Assembly: GCA_018650845.1 (NCBI GenBank) | Contig: JABIFF010000012.1 | Span: 1 to 64,000, forward strand | Length of the DNA stretch: 64,000 bases | Source: Chloroflexota bacterium | GTDB taxonomy: Bacteria; Chloroflexota; Dehalococcoidia; Lucifugimonadales; Lucifugimonadaceae | Direction of reading: 5' to 3' | Shown: positions 26,847-34,538 of the stretch, one piece after another | Layout: the number at the start of each line of letters is the position of its first letter | Position numbering within the stretch: position 1 is the stretch's first letter | Notes under the pieces: model-generated | What the model saw: only the letters and a program-made list of their open reading frames with translations | Told to the model about the DNA's origin: nothing | The model's database searches: none | Position numbers and translations under genes: made by a program

Positions 26847-27740
26847 ATGGCAGAACGAATCGGATTTGTCGGACTCGGAATTATGGGCAAGCCAATGGCC
26901 ATCAACTTGGCTAAGGGCGGTTACGACGTTACCGTCTACAACCGTTCATCCGCAGCAGTCGACGCAGTAGTCGCTGAAGGCGCATCAGCCGGAACATCAT
27001 CCGCCGATGTTGCCTCTAAGTCCGACATCATCGTTCTTATGGTTCCCGACTCCCCAGACTCCGAGGCAGTAGTTCTCGGTGAAAACGGTCTCCTCGAGGG
27101 CGCATCAGCTGGCGACTTGATCGTCGACATGTCTTCTATCGAGCCGGGCGTATCGCAGCGCATCCACGACGCTTGTGAAGCGAAAGGCGTCAACTTCATC
27201 GACGCTCCTGTTTCCGGTGGCGAACCAATGGCCATCTCTGGCGATCTCGCCATCATGGTCGGTGGTACGTCCGCAAACTTCGATCGAGCTCAGCCTCTAT
27301 TCGACATCATGGGCAAGTCTGCGGTTCTTTGTGGCGACAGCGGAGCAGGAAACACAACCAAGCTCGCCAACCAGATCATCGTTGGTGCGAACATTCACGC
27401 ACTTGCTGAGGCGCTAACCCTCGCAACGAAAGCCGGCGTGAATCCTGAAACCGTATTCAATGCGATAAAGGGTGGCCTCGCTGGATCTAACGTCATGAAC
27501 GCCAAGGGCCCAATGATGTTCGAGCGAAACTTCGCTCCTGGCTTCCGTATCGAGCTTCACTACAAGGACATCAACAACGCAGCCAAGACTGCTAATGATT
27601 TGGGCCTGTCACTTCAGGTTACAGCCAATTTGCAGCAGGTCTTCAAGGCACTAATTGAGTGGGGCGAAGGTGGCAACGACCACTCTGGCATTCTCAGCTA
27701 CGTAGAAAAGCTCACAGGCGTGACTGTTACGAACAAGTAG
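26847..27740 (+). CDS. 3-hydroxyisobutyrate dehydrogenase / tartronate semialdehyde reductase family
   Basis: A 297-residue beta-hydroxyacid dehydrogenase. The N-terminal Rossmann motif is GFVGLGIMGKPMAINLAKGG. The substrate-binding motif is FIDAPVSGGEPMA at about 116-128, and the catalytic lysine lies in GNTTKLANQI near 175. KDINNAAKTANDLGLSLQVT matches the GarR/3-HIBADH C-terminal motif. Between tartronate semialdehyde and 3-hydroxyisobutyrate the sequence does not decide. Clear SD (AGAGGAAA) and a terminator follow, so it is a single-gene unit. Confidence 0.9.
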   Translation: MAERIGFVGLGIMGKPMAINLAKGGYDVTVYNRSSAAVDAVVAEGASAGTSSADVASKSDIIVLMVPDSPDSEAVVLGENGLLEGASAGDLIVDMSSIEPGVSQRIHDACEAKGVNFIDAPVSGGEPMAISGDLAIMVGGTSANFDRAQPLFDIMGKSAVLCGDSGAGNTTKLANQIIVGANIHALAEALTLATKAGVNPETVFNAIKGGLAGSNVMNAKGPMMFERNFAPGFRIELHYKDINNAAKTANDLGLSLQVTANLQQVFKALIEWGEGGNDHSGILSYVEKLTGVTVTNK

Positions 27741-27757
27741 ATAAAAATTTACGCAAT

Positions 27758-27800
27758 ACACAGCCACTCACTCGAATTTCGGGTGGGTGGCTGTGTTTTT
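27758..27800 (+). terminator. Rho-independent terminator
   Basis: ACACAGCCAC pairs with GTGGCTGTGT, with a partly paired 19-base interior, followed by TTTT. It is 18 bp past the stop at 27740. Confidence 0.85.
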
Positions 27801-27861
27801 AATCGGGTTGCTAGTAACGTGAGCATCCGGCACGACTAGAAAGTACTGAGGGCTGATAAAT

Positions 27862-28677
27862 ATGAGTAAAGATGTTGCGAATCATTATTCGCAAGGCACG
27901 CTTGGAGATCGAATCGAATCGGGACTAAAGCTTGCTGTTGGCGGCGATCGACCAGTCACCATTGACGATCTCGCGCCGGTAGACGAATTTCACATCGGTG
28001 GTCGACCTGCCTCCGTGCATCTCTTTGACCAGCTAAATCTTTCACCAGACGATGCAGTGCTCGATATTGGAGCAGGCATTGGCGGAACAGCGCGTTTCGT
28101 TGCGCAGACCTACGGCAGCACCGTAACGGGCATCGACCTAACTCCCGAATTCTGCGAAGTTGCAGGTCAGCTAAACGATCTCGTTGGGCTTAGCGACAAA
28201 GTCGACGTCGTCGAAGGCAGTGCCCTCGAAATGCCGTTTGAAGATGATTCTTTCTCAGTCGCTTACATGATGCACGTTGGCATGAACATCGAAGACAAGC
28301 CAGCGTTGTACAAAGAAATTCGCCGAGTGCTAAAACCGGGCGGTGTTCTGGCGATATATGACGTACTGCAAGGCTCGAATCCCGAACAACTCACATTCCC
28401 TGTACCGTGGGCGACTGTGCCAGAAACGAGCTTTCTAGCGACTGAAAGCGAAATGCGAGACTACCTTGTAGCGGCAGGTTTCACCGTCGAAAAAACGACC
28501 GATAGAACTCAGTTCGCTAAAGAGTTCTTTGCCGCAATAATTCCGCCGGCTGGTGGCGCACCGCCGCCTTTGGGAATTCATCTCATTATTGGGAATGAAG
28601 CCCCAACCAAGCTAAAAAACATGGTCACCAACATCGGTGCCGGACGATGCGAGCCTTGGGAGATAATCGCTCGTTAG
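27862..28677 (+). CDS. Class I SAM-dependent methyltransferase (UbiE/small-molecule type)
   Basis: A 271-residue methyltransferase. Motif I is VLDIGAGIGGTARFVA at about 68-83, the acidic loop is GIDLTPEFCEVA, motif II is MPFEDDSFSVAYMMHVGMNI, and motif III is LKPGGVLAIYDVL. The MHVGMNIEDK region and overall size resemble sarcosine/dimethylglycine N-methyltransferases and related enzymes, but the substrate is uncertain. It is not similar in detail to the methyltransferase at 8473 outside the shared fold motifs. Confidence 0.87.
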   Translation: MSKDVANHYSQGTLGDRIESGLKLAVGGDRPVTIDDLAPVDEFHIGGRPASVHLFDQLNLSPDDAVLDIGAGIGGTARFVAQTYGSTVTGIDLTPEFCEVAGQLNDLVGLSDKVDVVEGSALEMPFEDDSFSVAYMMHVGMNIEDKPALYKEIRRVLKPGGVLAIYDVLQGSNPEQLTFPVPWATVPETSFLATESEMRDYLVAAGFTVEKTTDRTQFAKEFFAAIIPPAGGAPPPLGIHLIIGNEAPTKLKNMVTNIGAGRCEPWEIIAR

Positions 28678-28707
28678 GTTCGAACGATTGTTGCGCCCCC
28701 AGATCGC

Positions 28708-29274
28708 TCAACCCTCAACACCAATGCCTATCGCCCAAAGCAGGCGTGCGCAGCGTTCCAGCGCTTGTGCTGAATCACGCCCCTCGCACAGCACAATAAC
28801 GTTCCCTACTACGGCGTAATCGCCATAGAGCGGAGTTAGGCTCCCGCTGAACGCGCCACCGCCTCGACGGTCTTTCGTGCCTTCTTCCCAACGGACGTCG
28901 GCCGACCGCAATTTTGCGTCCTCACCGGTCACTTCTTCTGCGTAGCTAACACCGCTCGCAAGTGCCGTTGCGTGATCGGGATACATCCGAAGTTCGTACT
29001 GGGCTGGACCGTCCCATGTGTAAAACCCCATGTAAGCAGCGACAGCATCCGGCAAATCGGAAACGTCGTATTCTTTGGCGGTTTTGAATCGGTCTTGCTC
29101 GAAGTTACTGATCGAGAAATCTCTATCGGGTGCCGATATCTTCTCGAAAGTAGGATCACAGCAGCTACCGCTGTTACAGCCAGTGGCGGCGACGATCAAT
29201 GCAAACAGAAACGGCAGCAGCCATATCAGCCGCTTACGGACGACTTCTCTACCCCCGCGGCGAGTCTGATCCAT
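28708..29274 (-). CDS. Lipoprotein related to the three tandem lipoproteins at 55-58 kb
   Basis: A short lipoprotein. A basic N-terminus and a hydrophobic segment end in a lipobox-like AATGC. The C-terminal half shares a pattern with the proteins at 55427, 56271 and 57094: W...Y-rich strand, an Asp/Ala stretch resembling a DHATALA segment, then YGDYAVVGNVIVLCEGRD and a final Cys-containing helix ERCARLLW. It lacks the central cysteine pair of those proteins. I chose ATG 29274, which overlaps the end of the PAC2 gene by 26 bases and is likely coupled to it. Function unknown. Confidence 0.7.
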   Translation of the reverse strand: MDQTRRGGREVVRKRLIWLLPFLFALIVAATGCNSGSCCDPTFEKISAPDRDFSISNFEQDRFKTAKEYDVSDLPDAVAAYMGFYTWDGPAQYELRMYPDHATALASGVSYAEEVTGEDAKLRSADVRWEEGTKDRRGGGAFSGSLTPLYGDYAVVGNVIVLCEGRDSAQALERCARLLWAIGIGVEG

Positions 29275-30172
29275 CGTTTTCTGTACCGGCGTCAGTCTCA
29301 GCGACATCGCTCAAAAACTGTTCGATTTCGGGCGACAGAGAAATGCCTTCCGGTGATGCTGAATCACCCGATCCCGGATCACCCGAAGTGTCGGAATCGG
29401 TCTCGCGTTCGAACCGTTCAACCATTTCCTTCAGTTGAGGATTATCGAGCATTGCAGGGCTAACTTGGTCGTACTGTTTTTCGCCCATTTCGACCTCTGG
29501 AAGTCTGGAGCTAAAGCCGTAAAGCTCTGACAGGATTTTCAAAATTCTGGCGCTACCGGCGTAGTCGTCATCTAACTTCAAATAAAGAGGCAGGTGAACC
29601 ATCAGTGAAAGAGTTTCGAGCTTTAAATCGGAGAAGATTCGTTCAGAAATCTGAGAGGTCATTGAGGTAGGCCCCTGATATCGAGATTTCCCGATACTCA
29701 CGTTCCCAAATCCTTCAGGCGGTTCCCAGCCACGAGCAGACCCGGTTACAGATAACTCGCGGGAGTGAGGGACTGAGTCGTACATGCCACCAATTTGAAC
29801 GTATCGGGTAACGCCAAGAGCCTTCACAAGATCGACTACAGAGTCATTGAAATCTTCGGCAAAGGCGTGTGGCTCAAGAAGTTCCAACAATACGAGATCG
29901 TTCGAGCCAGGCCTGCGCGCATAGCTAATGCGGGTGTTTGGAACTCGCACTGAACGCACGTCGCCACGAAGTCGAATCTCAGGACGATAGCGAGTGAAAT
30001 CGTAGAATTTGCTCGGACGTTCTAGCTTGCCGATTCTCTCGGACGCGTACATCTTCCCGAGCCTGCGAAGCACGATCTTGCCAACGTTGATCCACGGCTT
30101 CAGAATCGCAATACAGTGCGGATCCTGTAGCGGCGGATCGGGCATTTCTATTTCAAAGTCGCCAATTTTCAT
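29249..30172 (-). CDS. PAC2 family (proteasome-assembly-chaperone-like) protein
   Basis: A ~307-residue protein of the ATP-grasp-associated PAC2 superfamily. It shows IAILKPWINVGKIVLRRL near the start, the central LVLLELLEPH and GVTRYVQIGGMYDSVPHSR segment, and the later LMVHLPLYLKLDDDYAGSARILK. This is the pattern of PAC2 proteins found in actinobacteria, archaea and Chloroflexota. The last ~60 residues are acidic and Ser/Gly rich. Its biochemical role in bacteria is unclear. ATG 30172 has a well-spaced GGTGGA; an earlier GTG adds nine residues. Confidence 0.83.
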   Translation of the reverse strand: MKIGDFEIEMPDPPLQDPHCIAILKPWINVGKIVLRRLGKMYASERIGKLERPSKFYDFTRYRPEIRLRGDVRSVRVPNTRISYARRPGSNDLVLLELLEPHAFAEDFNDSVVDLVKALGVTRYVQIGGMYDSVPHSRELSVTGSARGWEPPEGFGNVSIGKSRYQGPTSMTSQISERIFSDLKLETLSLMVHLPLYLKLDDDYAGSARILKILSELYGFSSRLPEVEMGEKQYDQVSPAMLDNPQLKEMVERFERETDSDTSGDPGSGDSASPEGISLSPEIEQFLSDVAETDAGTENDGSDSPRG

Positions 30173-30351
30173 AATTTCAGTTCCACCAACAGCATACACG
30201 GGTATTTTTTAGATTCGCCTGTGCAATTCCCGATACCTCGCCTGTTATATCTGGAGTGCTAAAATTCGCCACGTTGCCATTTCTTCAAGTTGAAATCATC
30301 TTGATATCTCTAGGCAGCCCAACTGAAATTCAAGAAAGCTCAGCCCAGCTT

Positions 30352-31323
30352 ATGGCAAACAAGTTCGTTTTTCTTCCGCCGCAATCAGACCTTTTCGACG
30401 AGTGGATTCCACGTCTGCTCGATAGTGCTCCGGGCTGGGAGATCGCAACTCCAACAACTGAGGCAGAAGCTCTAAAAGAACTTCCAGATGCCGACGCCGC
30501 TTACGGCACAATGACTCCTGAGCTAATCGCAGCGGCTCCGAATCTTGGCTGGCTCCAAGCCCCGGCAGCAGCTCCCGCAGCCGGCTACTACTTCGACGAG
30601 TTGATCGCTCACAAAGCAGCGGTCACAAACTTCCGAGGTATCTACAACGATCACATCTCGATCCAGATCCTCGCCTACATTCTCAACTTCACCAAGCATT
30701 ACAACGTTTACCGCGATCAGCAGAATGAACGTAAGTACGAAGTTCTTCAGGATCCCTACCACGATATTTTCTTGCCAGAATCGACCGTGTTGATCGTAGG
30801 TGTCGGCGGAATTGGCGCCGAGACTGCACGACTTTGCAAAGCGGTTGGCATGCACGTGCTTGGAATTGACGCACGACGTGAAGACAAGCCTGAGTGGGTC
30901 GATGACATGTTCACACCCGACCAGCTCGACGATCAGCTTGCTAAGGCCGATTTCGTTGTGCTGACTATCCCTCACACTCCTTCTACTGAAGGACTGTTCG
31001 ATTCGTCGAAATTCGCAATGATGAAGAATTCGGCAAAATTCATCAACATCGGTCGCGGTATGACCACGAAACTAGACGATCTGAACGAAGCGCTTCGATC
31101 AGGTGTGATCGGCGGAGCTGCGCTCGACGTTTACGAAATCGAGCCACTCCCATCCGATCATCCATTGTGGGACGCGCCAAACACGATTCTCACCCCGCAC
31201 ACCGCAGCGGTTGGTGGGGCGAATCTATTGGAACGTCGGTTCGAAATCGTTCTAGACAATTTCCGAAAATTCGCAGCTGGCGAACGGCTTCGAAACGAAG
31301 TAGACAAAGCCAACTGGTTCTAG
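30352..31323 (+). CDS. D-2-hydroxyacid dehydrogenase (NAD-binding)
   Basis: A ~323-residue dehydrogenase. The N-terminal catalytic domain is divergent (LGWLQAPAAAPAAGYYFDELI). The NAD domain carries VLIVGVGGIGAETARLCKAVG. The catalytic Arg/Glu/His set is visible in NIGRGMTTKLDDL, YEIEPLPSDHPLW and TPHTAAVGG. The open frame extends 32 codons upstream, but MANKFVF at 30352 fits the family start. It is close to the second such enzyme at 31631, with a glycine-zipper peptide between them. The substrate is unknown; glyoxylate/hydroxypyruvate-like acids are typical. Confidence 0.87.
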   Translation: MANKFVFLPPQSDLFDEWIPRLLDSAPGWEIATPTTEAEALKELPDADAAYGTMTPELIAAAPNLGWLQAPAAAPAAGYYFDELIAHKAAVTNFRGIYNDHISIQILAYILNFTKHYNVYRDQQNERKYEVLQDPYHDIFLPESTVLIVGVGGIGAETARLCKAVGMHVLGIDARREDKPEWVDDMFTPDQLDDQLAKADFVVLTIPHTPSTEGLFDSSKFAMMKNSAKFINIGRGMTTKLDDLNEALRSGVIGGAALDVYEIEPLPSDHPLWDAPNTILTPHTAAVGGANLLERRFEIVLDNFRKFAAGERLRNEVDKANWF

Positions 31324-31333
31324 ACTGCTAGAA

Positions 31334-31373
31334 CTCTCTCGCCTCCTCTCCATCGAGAGGGGGCTGGGGTGAG
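31334..31373. repeat. C-rich palindromic dispersed repeat
   Basis: CTCTCGCCTCCTCTCC...GGAGAGG-like arms (here CATCGAGAGGGGG) with the GCTGGGGTGAG tail, the same type as at 17237. It lies between the dehydrogenase stop and the small glycine-zipper gene. Confidence 0.6.
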
Positions 31374-31426
31374 AAATCAGCATCTCTGTCCTCCTCCTCC
31401 CATCCTGAATAAATAACGAGGACTAA

Positions 31427-31621
31427 ATGCCAGACAACGAAGACAACAAGAAGATAATCCAGACTAGGAATTCCGGCATAGGAATCGGTTTGGGTATAGC
31501 TATCGGAGCAGCCATCGGGGCAGCAACCGATAACGTCGGTCTCTGGATAGCGCTGGGAATCGCTATCGGTGCCGGAATAGGTCCAGTGATTACCTCTATG
31601 AGCAATTCGAAAAAAAAGTAA
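31427..31621 (+). CDS. Small glycine-zipper membrane protein
   Basis: A 64-residue protein. A polar, Asp/Lys-rich head of ~16 residues is followed by two hydrophobic segments full of GxxxG/AxxxG spacing (GIGIGLGIAIGAAIGAA and WIALGIAIGAGIG), then a SKKK tail. Start ATG 31427 behind GAGG. The pattern is common in small bacterial proteins annotated as glycine-zipper proteins of unknown function. It ends ten bases before the next gene, which suggests co-transcription with the dehydrogenase at 31631. Confidence 0.7.
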   Translation: MPDNEDNKKIIQTRNSGIGIGLGIAIGAAIGAATDNVGLWIALGIAIGAGIGPVITSMSNSKKK

Positions 31622-31630
31622 GGTTTCCAT

Positions 31631-32620
31631 ATGCCCGGTCAATCACCACCACTCGTGGTTCATATCGATGCCAAGGAATCTTCACTCGAACTTGAGAGAA
31701 AGGCCCTTGCTGGAATCGACTGCGAAATCGTGTCGGTCGCTGCCTCGTCTGAAGGCGAAATCATCGAGGCGGTGAAAGACGCCACGGTAATTCTCAACGA
31801 TCACTCCCCTGTTACTCAGGCGACGATCGACCAGCTAACCAACTGCAAGCTAATCATTCGTTACGGACACGGTTATGACACTGTCGATGTTGATGCTTGC
31901 ACTGAAGCCGGAATCATCGTGACCAACATTGCGGGATCAACTTCAGAAGAGGTTTCCAACCACGCACTTTCGCTATTGATGGCATCGGCGCGTGAACTAA
32001 AACGGCTCGATTTGGCGACTACTTCCGGACGATGGGCAGAGGTCTACTCACGGTCAATTCTCAATCGTATTTATGGTGAGACCGTTGGAATCGTCGGCTT
32101 CGGTTGGATTGGTCGTGCGATGGCTCGCAAGTGCAATGCATTGGGAATGAAAGTGCTGATCAACGATCCGTATGTAGGGGAACATCTGGCTACGGAATAC
32201 GGAGTTGAGTTCGTATCGAAAAACGAGCTGCTAGAGCGGTCCGACTATGTAACGCTTCACATTCCGCATCTCGATGGAACTCATCACTTCATCGATGCGG
32301 ACGCACTCGATCGTATGAAGACCAGTGCATATTTGATCAACACGGCTCGTGGACCGGTTGTCGATGAAATCGCTCTCGTCACAGCAGTCCAGAGTGAACA
32401 GATCGCTGGTGCTGGAATCGATGTGTATGAAGAAGAACCTCTTTCGCCGGACAATCCGATCCTCAAGATGGAAAATGTCATCTGCACTCCGCACGTTGCA
32501 GGTTCGAGCGAACTCGGCTGGGAGACTATCCGACGTCGTGCAGGTGAAGAAGCTGCACGAGTTCTGCGTGGCGAACGACCAACAGTAGTAGTGAATCCTG
32601 AAGTTCTCGGTCGTATTTAG
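31631..32620 (+). CDS. C-terminal-binding-protein-like D-2-hydroxyacid dehydrogenase
   Basis: A 329-residue NAD-dependent dehydrogenase of the SerA/CtBP branch. The NAD motif is VGIVGFGWIGRAMARKC at about 150-166. The active-site Arg is in INTARGPVVDE, the Glu in IDVYEEEPLSPDNP, and the His in CTPHVAGSSELGWE. RYGHGYDTVDVDACTEAGI in the first domain is typical of the group. It has no ACT or ASB domain, so it is not a classical biosynthetic SerA. Partner gene to the dehydrogenase at 30352, with which it shares fold but little sequence. Confidence 0.88.
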   Translation: MPGQSPPLVVHIDAKESSLELERKALAGIDCEIVSVAASSEGEIIEAVKDATVILNDHSPVTQATIDQLTNCKLIIRYGHGYDTVDVDACTEAGIIVTNIAGSTSEEVSNHALSLLMASARELKRLDLATTSGRWAEVYSRSILNRIYGETVGIVGFGWIGRAMARKCNALGMKVLINDPYVGEHLATEYGVEFVSKNELLERSDYVTLHIPHLDGTHHFIDADALDRMKTSAYLINTARGPVVDEIALVTAVQSEQIAGAGIDVYEEEPLSPDNPILKMENVICTPHVAGSSELGWETIRRRAGEEAARVLRGERPTVVVNPEVLGRI

Positions 32621-32636
32621 CGACCCAACCCTGTCA

Positions 32637-32762
32637 TGTCCCCTCGCCTTCGGGAGAGCGCCAGGGTGAGGGTAGATTGTCGCAGCGACCAAGTCATTCG
32701 ACGACGCCCGGAGCTAAACAAAACTGCGACGCAGAGCCGAGTAGTTCGACGACGAGTGCGAC
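32637..32762. repeat. Composite dispersed repeat (C-rich module plus 48-bp-type module)
   Basis: A CCCCTCGCC/GGGAGAG palindrome with CAGGGTGAGGG is followed by the second module, whose core is ACCAAGTCATTCGACGACGC and then CCGGAGCTAAAC. The core repeats in decayed form at 32730-32762. Better copies of the second module are at 33183, 35480 and 41201. Confidence 0.75.
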
Positions 32763-32985
32763 TAACTCTGGGAAACCACTTGCGCCCACTCACGATTCAC
32801 GATTGGGCAACAGACGTTAACTAAAACTGATCACCTGTTTGCGTGGGTCCTCGCAAACCTTCTTTGTCGCATTTCCGTATAATCCGCTAATCGGTCTTGA
32901 CCAAACCCTTAATCGGGCAGGCGGCCGTGGGCAGGAAAACTCTACTGTCCGGAGTTCGATTCCAAGAAGGAGGTGGTCTGTTTTA

Positions 32986-33018
32986 ATGTCTAGTACCAAA
33001 CGAGGTGTCCTACGTTAA
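32986..33018 (+). CDS. Possible 10-residue leader peptide
   Basis: ATG plus nine codons and TAA encode MSSTKRGVLR. Upstream AAGGAGGTG at 32967 is a perfect anti-SD match, but the spacing (12 bases) is long. The last codons lie inside the GAGGTG/CACCTC stem that begins at 33002, so ribosome position would change the fold, as in a leader-peptide attenuator. The next gene (Nudix) starts 175 bases later. It may be a chance ORF. Confidence 0.25.
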   Translation: MSSTKRGVLR

Positions 33019-33049
33019 AGTAGGGCGCCCTACCAGTAGGGCACCTCTA

Positions 33050-33112
33050 GAGTAGAGCCACCCGATCAGCAAACTCCCGTAAAACGGATATGCTGGTCCG
33101 GTGGCTCTACTC
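33050..33112 (+). other. Long three-tier hairpin
   Basis: GAGTAGAGCCACC pairs perfectly with GGTGGCTCTACTC. Inside, GATCAGCA pairs with TGCTGGTC (one G-T), and at the tip CCGT pairs with ACGG around AAA. There is no T-run, so it is not a standard terminator. Confidence 0.7.
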
Positions 33113-33151
33113 GCGTCTGGGGCAACTCCAGATGCAACCTGTCACATTTGT

Positions 33152-33231
33152 CCTCCCCCGGACCGGGGGAGTTAGAGGGGGAGATTGCGACGCGTGACCA
33201 AGTCATCCGATGACGCCCGGAGCGAAATCAC
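33152..33231. repeat. Composite dispersed repeat overlapping the Nudix gene start
   Basis: The C-rich palindrome CTCCCCCGGACCGGGGGAG, then TTAGAGGGGGAG, then the second module GCGTGACCAAGTCATCCGAT and GACGCCCGGAGC. The second module is translated as the first ~13 residues of the Nudix protein. Confidence 0.85.
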
Positions 33232-33721
33232 GAGACATTTCACGGCTACCGGCTTCGTCGTTCACGGCGATTCCACCCTGCTTCATTGGCATAAAAAAGT
33301 TCAGGAGTGGTTACCGCCCGGTGGTCACATCGACGACAACGAAGACCCTGTACAAACCACTCTTCGCGAGATCAAAGAAGAAACCGGCTTCAACGTTGAA
33401 ATCGTGCCGACTCAATCAGAACTAATCATCGGTAACCTCGAGCAAGTGACGGCTCCTCACAGCATCATGATTGAGAACGTTGTCGACAAAAAGCACGGCG
33501 AGCATCAGCACATCGATCACATCTACTTCACTCGGCTTATTGGCGATGAGACAACTGCCACCGACGAACATCCCGACGCCAGTGTCGGATGGCTTTGGGC
33601 GTCGCTCGACGATCTTGCCAGAAGCAAAAAGTTCGAAACACCTTCAGGCGAACTCAGGACACCACCCGAAGACGTGATCAAGCTGGGTTCAGCAGCAATT
33701 CGGCACGTATCTGGCGCTTAG
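33194..33721 (+). CDS. Nudix hydrolase
   Basis: A ~175-residue Nudix protein that hydrolyses a nucleoside-diphosphate-linked compound. The Nudix box G-x5-E-x7-REUxEExGU is readable from GGHIDDNEDPVQTTLREIKEETGFNV. Before it comes FTATGFVVHGDSTLLHWHKK, the usual first strand. The residues ahead of that (VTKSSDDARSE) are encoded by a dispersed repeat that also provides the start codon and a GGGGGAG SD-like stretch ten bases before GTG 33194. TTG 33185 is an alternative start. The substrate is not predictable. Confidence 0.85.
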   Translation: MTKSSDDARSEITRHFTATGFVVHGDSTLLHWHKKVQEWLPPGGHIDDNEDPVQTTLREIKEETGFNVEIVPTQSELIIGNLEQVTAPHSIMIENVVDKKHGEHQHIDHIYFTRLIGDETTATDEHPDASVGWLWASLDDLARSKKFETPSGELRTPPEDVIKLGSAAIRHVSGA

Positions 33722-33794
33722 CGCAGTACCTAATCTCCGCAATCCCGAAATATGACTACTTGCAAATAACAACTGCAAGACAGAAACTGCGCGT

Positions 33795-34538
33795 ATGCTC
33801 TCGCCGATCCAAGTCGCCATCGCCAATTTCGTCGATCACTGTCAGGCGATTCCAAACGCGCTCGGATCGCCCGGCAGTAAGACACCCATCCTCTCGACGA
33901 ATCAGCACACGCTAAACATCCCGTATCCGAACGGAATAACGATTAGTGGTTCTGACAATCCCGATTCGCAATTGAGCCAAATTCGGCAGTTGTTAGCTGG
34001 CAGACCCACCGACGCGACAACCTCGATCGTTGACTCCTACTCGTCGCTCGATCTGACACCTCTCGGATTTCACGCCATCTTCGAAACGCCATGGTCGTTC
34101 AGGTCACCTGCACCAGTAGAACCTCAGCAAACATCCGAACCACAACCTCGGGTTGAATCAGTCAATACTCCAGCCCAACTCCAAGAATTCGATCGGGTGG
34201 CGGCAGTTGGATTTGGCCAACCAGACGCCGATATCGTCTACTCGGCGCCGTTGCTAAGTGACCATCGATACGGCTTCTATTTCATCCGGCATTCGAACAA
34301 TGTCGTCGCTGGGATTCAGACCTTCACGAACAACGATTCCATAGGCATTTACACGCTATTCACTCTGCCTGAGTTTCAGCAAAAGGGACTTGCGACGCGG
34401 CTGGTTGAACATGCTTTGGCTTCTGAAATGAATCTGCCTGCAATCACAAATCCGAGTGACGATTCAGAGAGAATATTCGAAAAAGCAGGATTCACGAATA
34501 TTGGCACCCGCACAATCTGGCTCCACGCTCCCGACTAA
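33795..34538 (+). CDS. GNAT family N-acetyltransferase
   Basis: A 247-residue protein. The C-terminal half is a GNAT domain: GIYTLFTLPEFQQKGLATRLVEHAL is the acetyl-CoA-binding motif A, and the final strand includes FEKAGFTNIGTRTIW. The N-terminal half (to ~residue 110) resembles a degenerate first domain, as in tandem GNAT proteins, but lacks a clear CoA loop. The stop overlaps that of the convergent APH-like gene by four bases. Substrate unknown. Confidence 0.8.
   Translation: MLSPIQVAIANFVDHCQAIPNALGSPGSKTPILSTNQHTLNIPYPNGITISGSDNPDSQLSQIRQLLAGRPTDATTSIVDSYSSLDLTPLGFHAIFETPWSFRSPAPVEPQQTSEPQPRVESVNTPAQLQEFDRVAAVGFGQPDADIVYSAPLLSDHRYGFYFIRHSNNVVAGIQTFTNNDSIGIYTLFTLPEFQQKGLATRLVEHALASEMNLPAITNPSDDSERIFEKAGFTNIGTRTIWLHAPD

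Larger units (their letters stand above)
32763..33151 (+). other. Gene-free, strongly structured segment (candidate non-coding RNA or leader)
   Basis: No protein gene is credible here. A TATAAT at 32878 may mark a promoter, though no good -35 is seen. Downstream the plus strand folds into successive elements. One is a domain closed by GACCA/TGGTC (about 32899-32979) with inner AATCG/CGATT and GGGCAG/CTGTCC pairs. Next is a three-way unit closed by GAGGTG/CACCTC (33002-33047) holding two hairpins. Then comes a long three-tier hairpin (33050-33112) and a final TCTGG/CCAGA stem. No known RNA family (6S, tmRNA, RNase P, SRP, T-box) was matched. Confidence 0.45.

Noticed and set aside
31328-31642. 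104-residue minus-strand ORF over the glycine-zipper gene
   Set aside because: It crosses a dispersed repeat and has no motif. The plus-strand peptide has an SD and a typical glycine-zipper pattern.
32951-32966. T-arm-like GGAGTTCGATTCCA suggesting a tRNA or tmRNA
   Set aside because: The flanking bases do not form a five-pair T stem, and no acceptor stem, anticodon arm or CCA is found.
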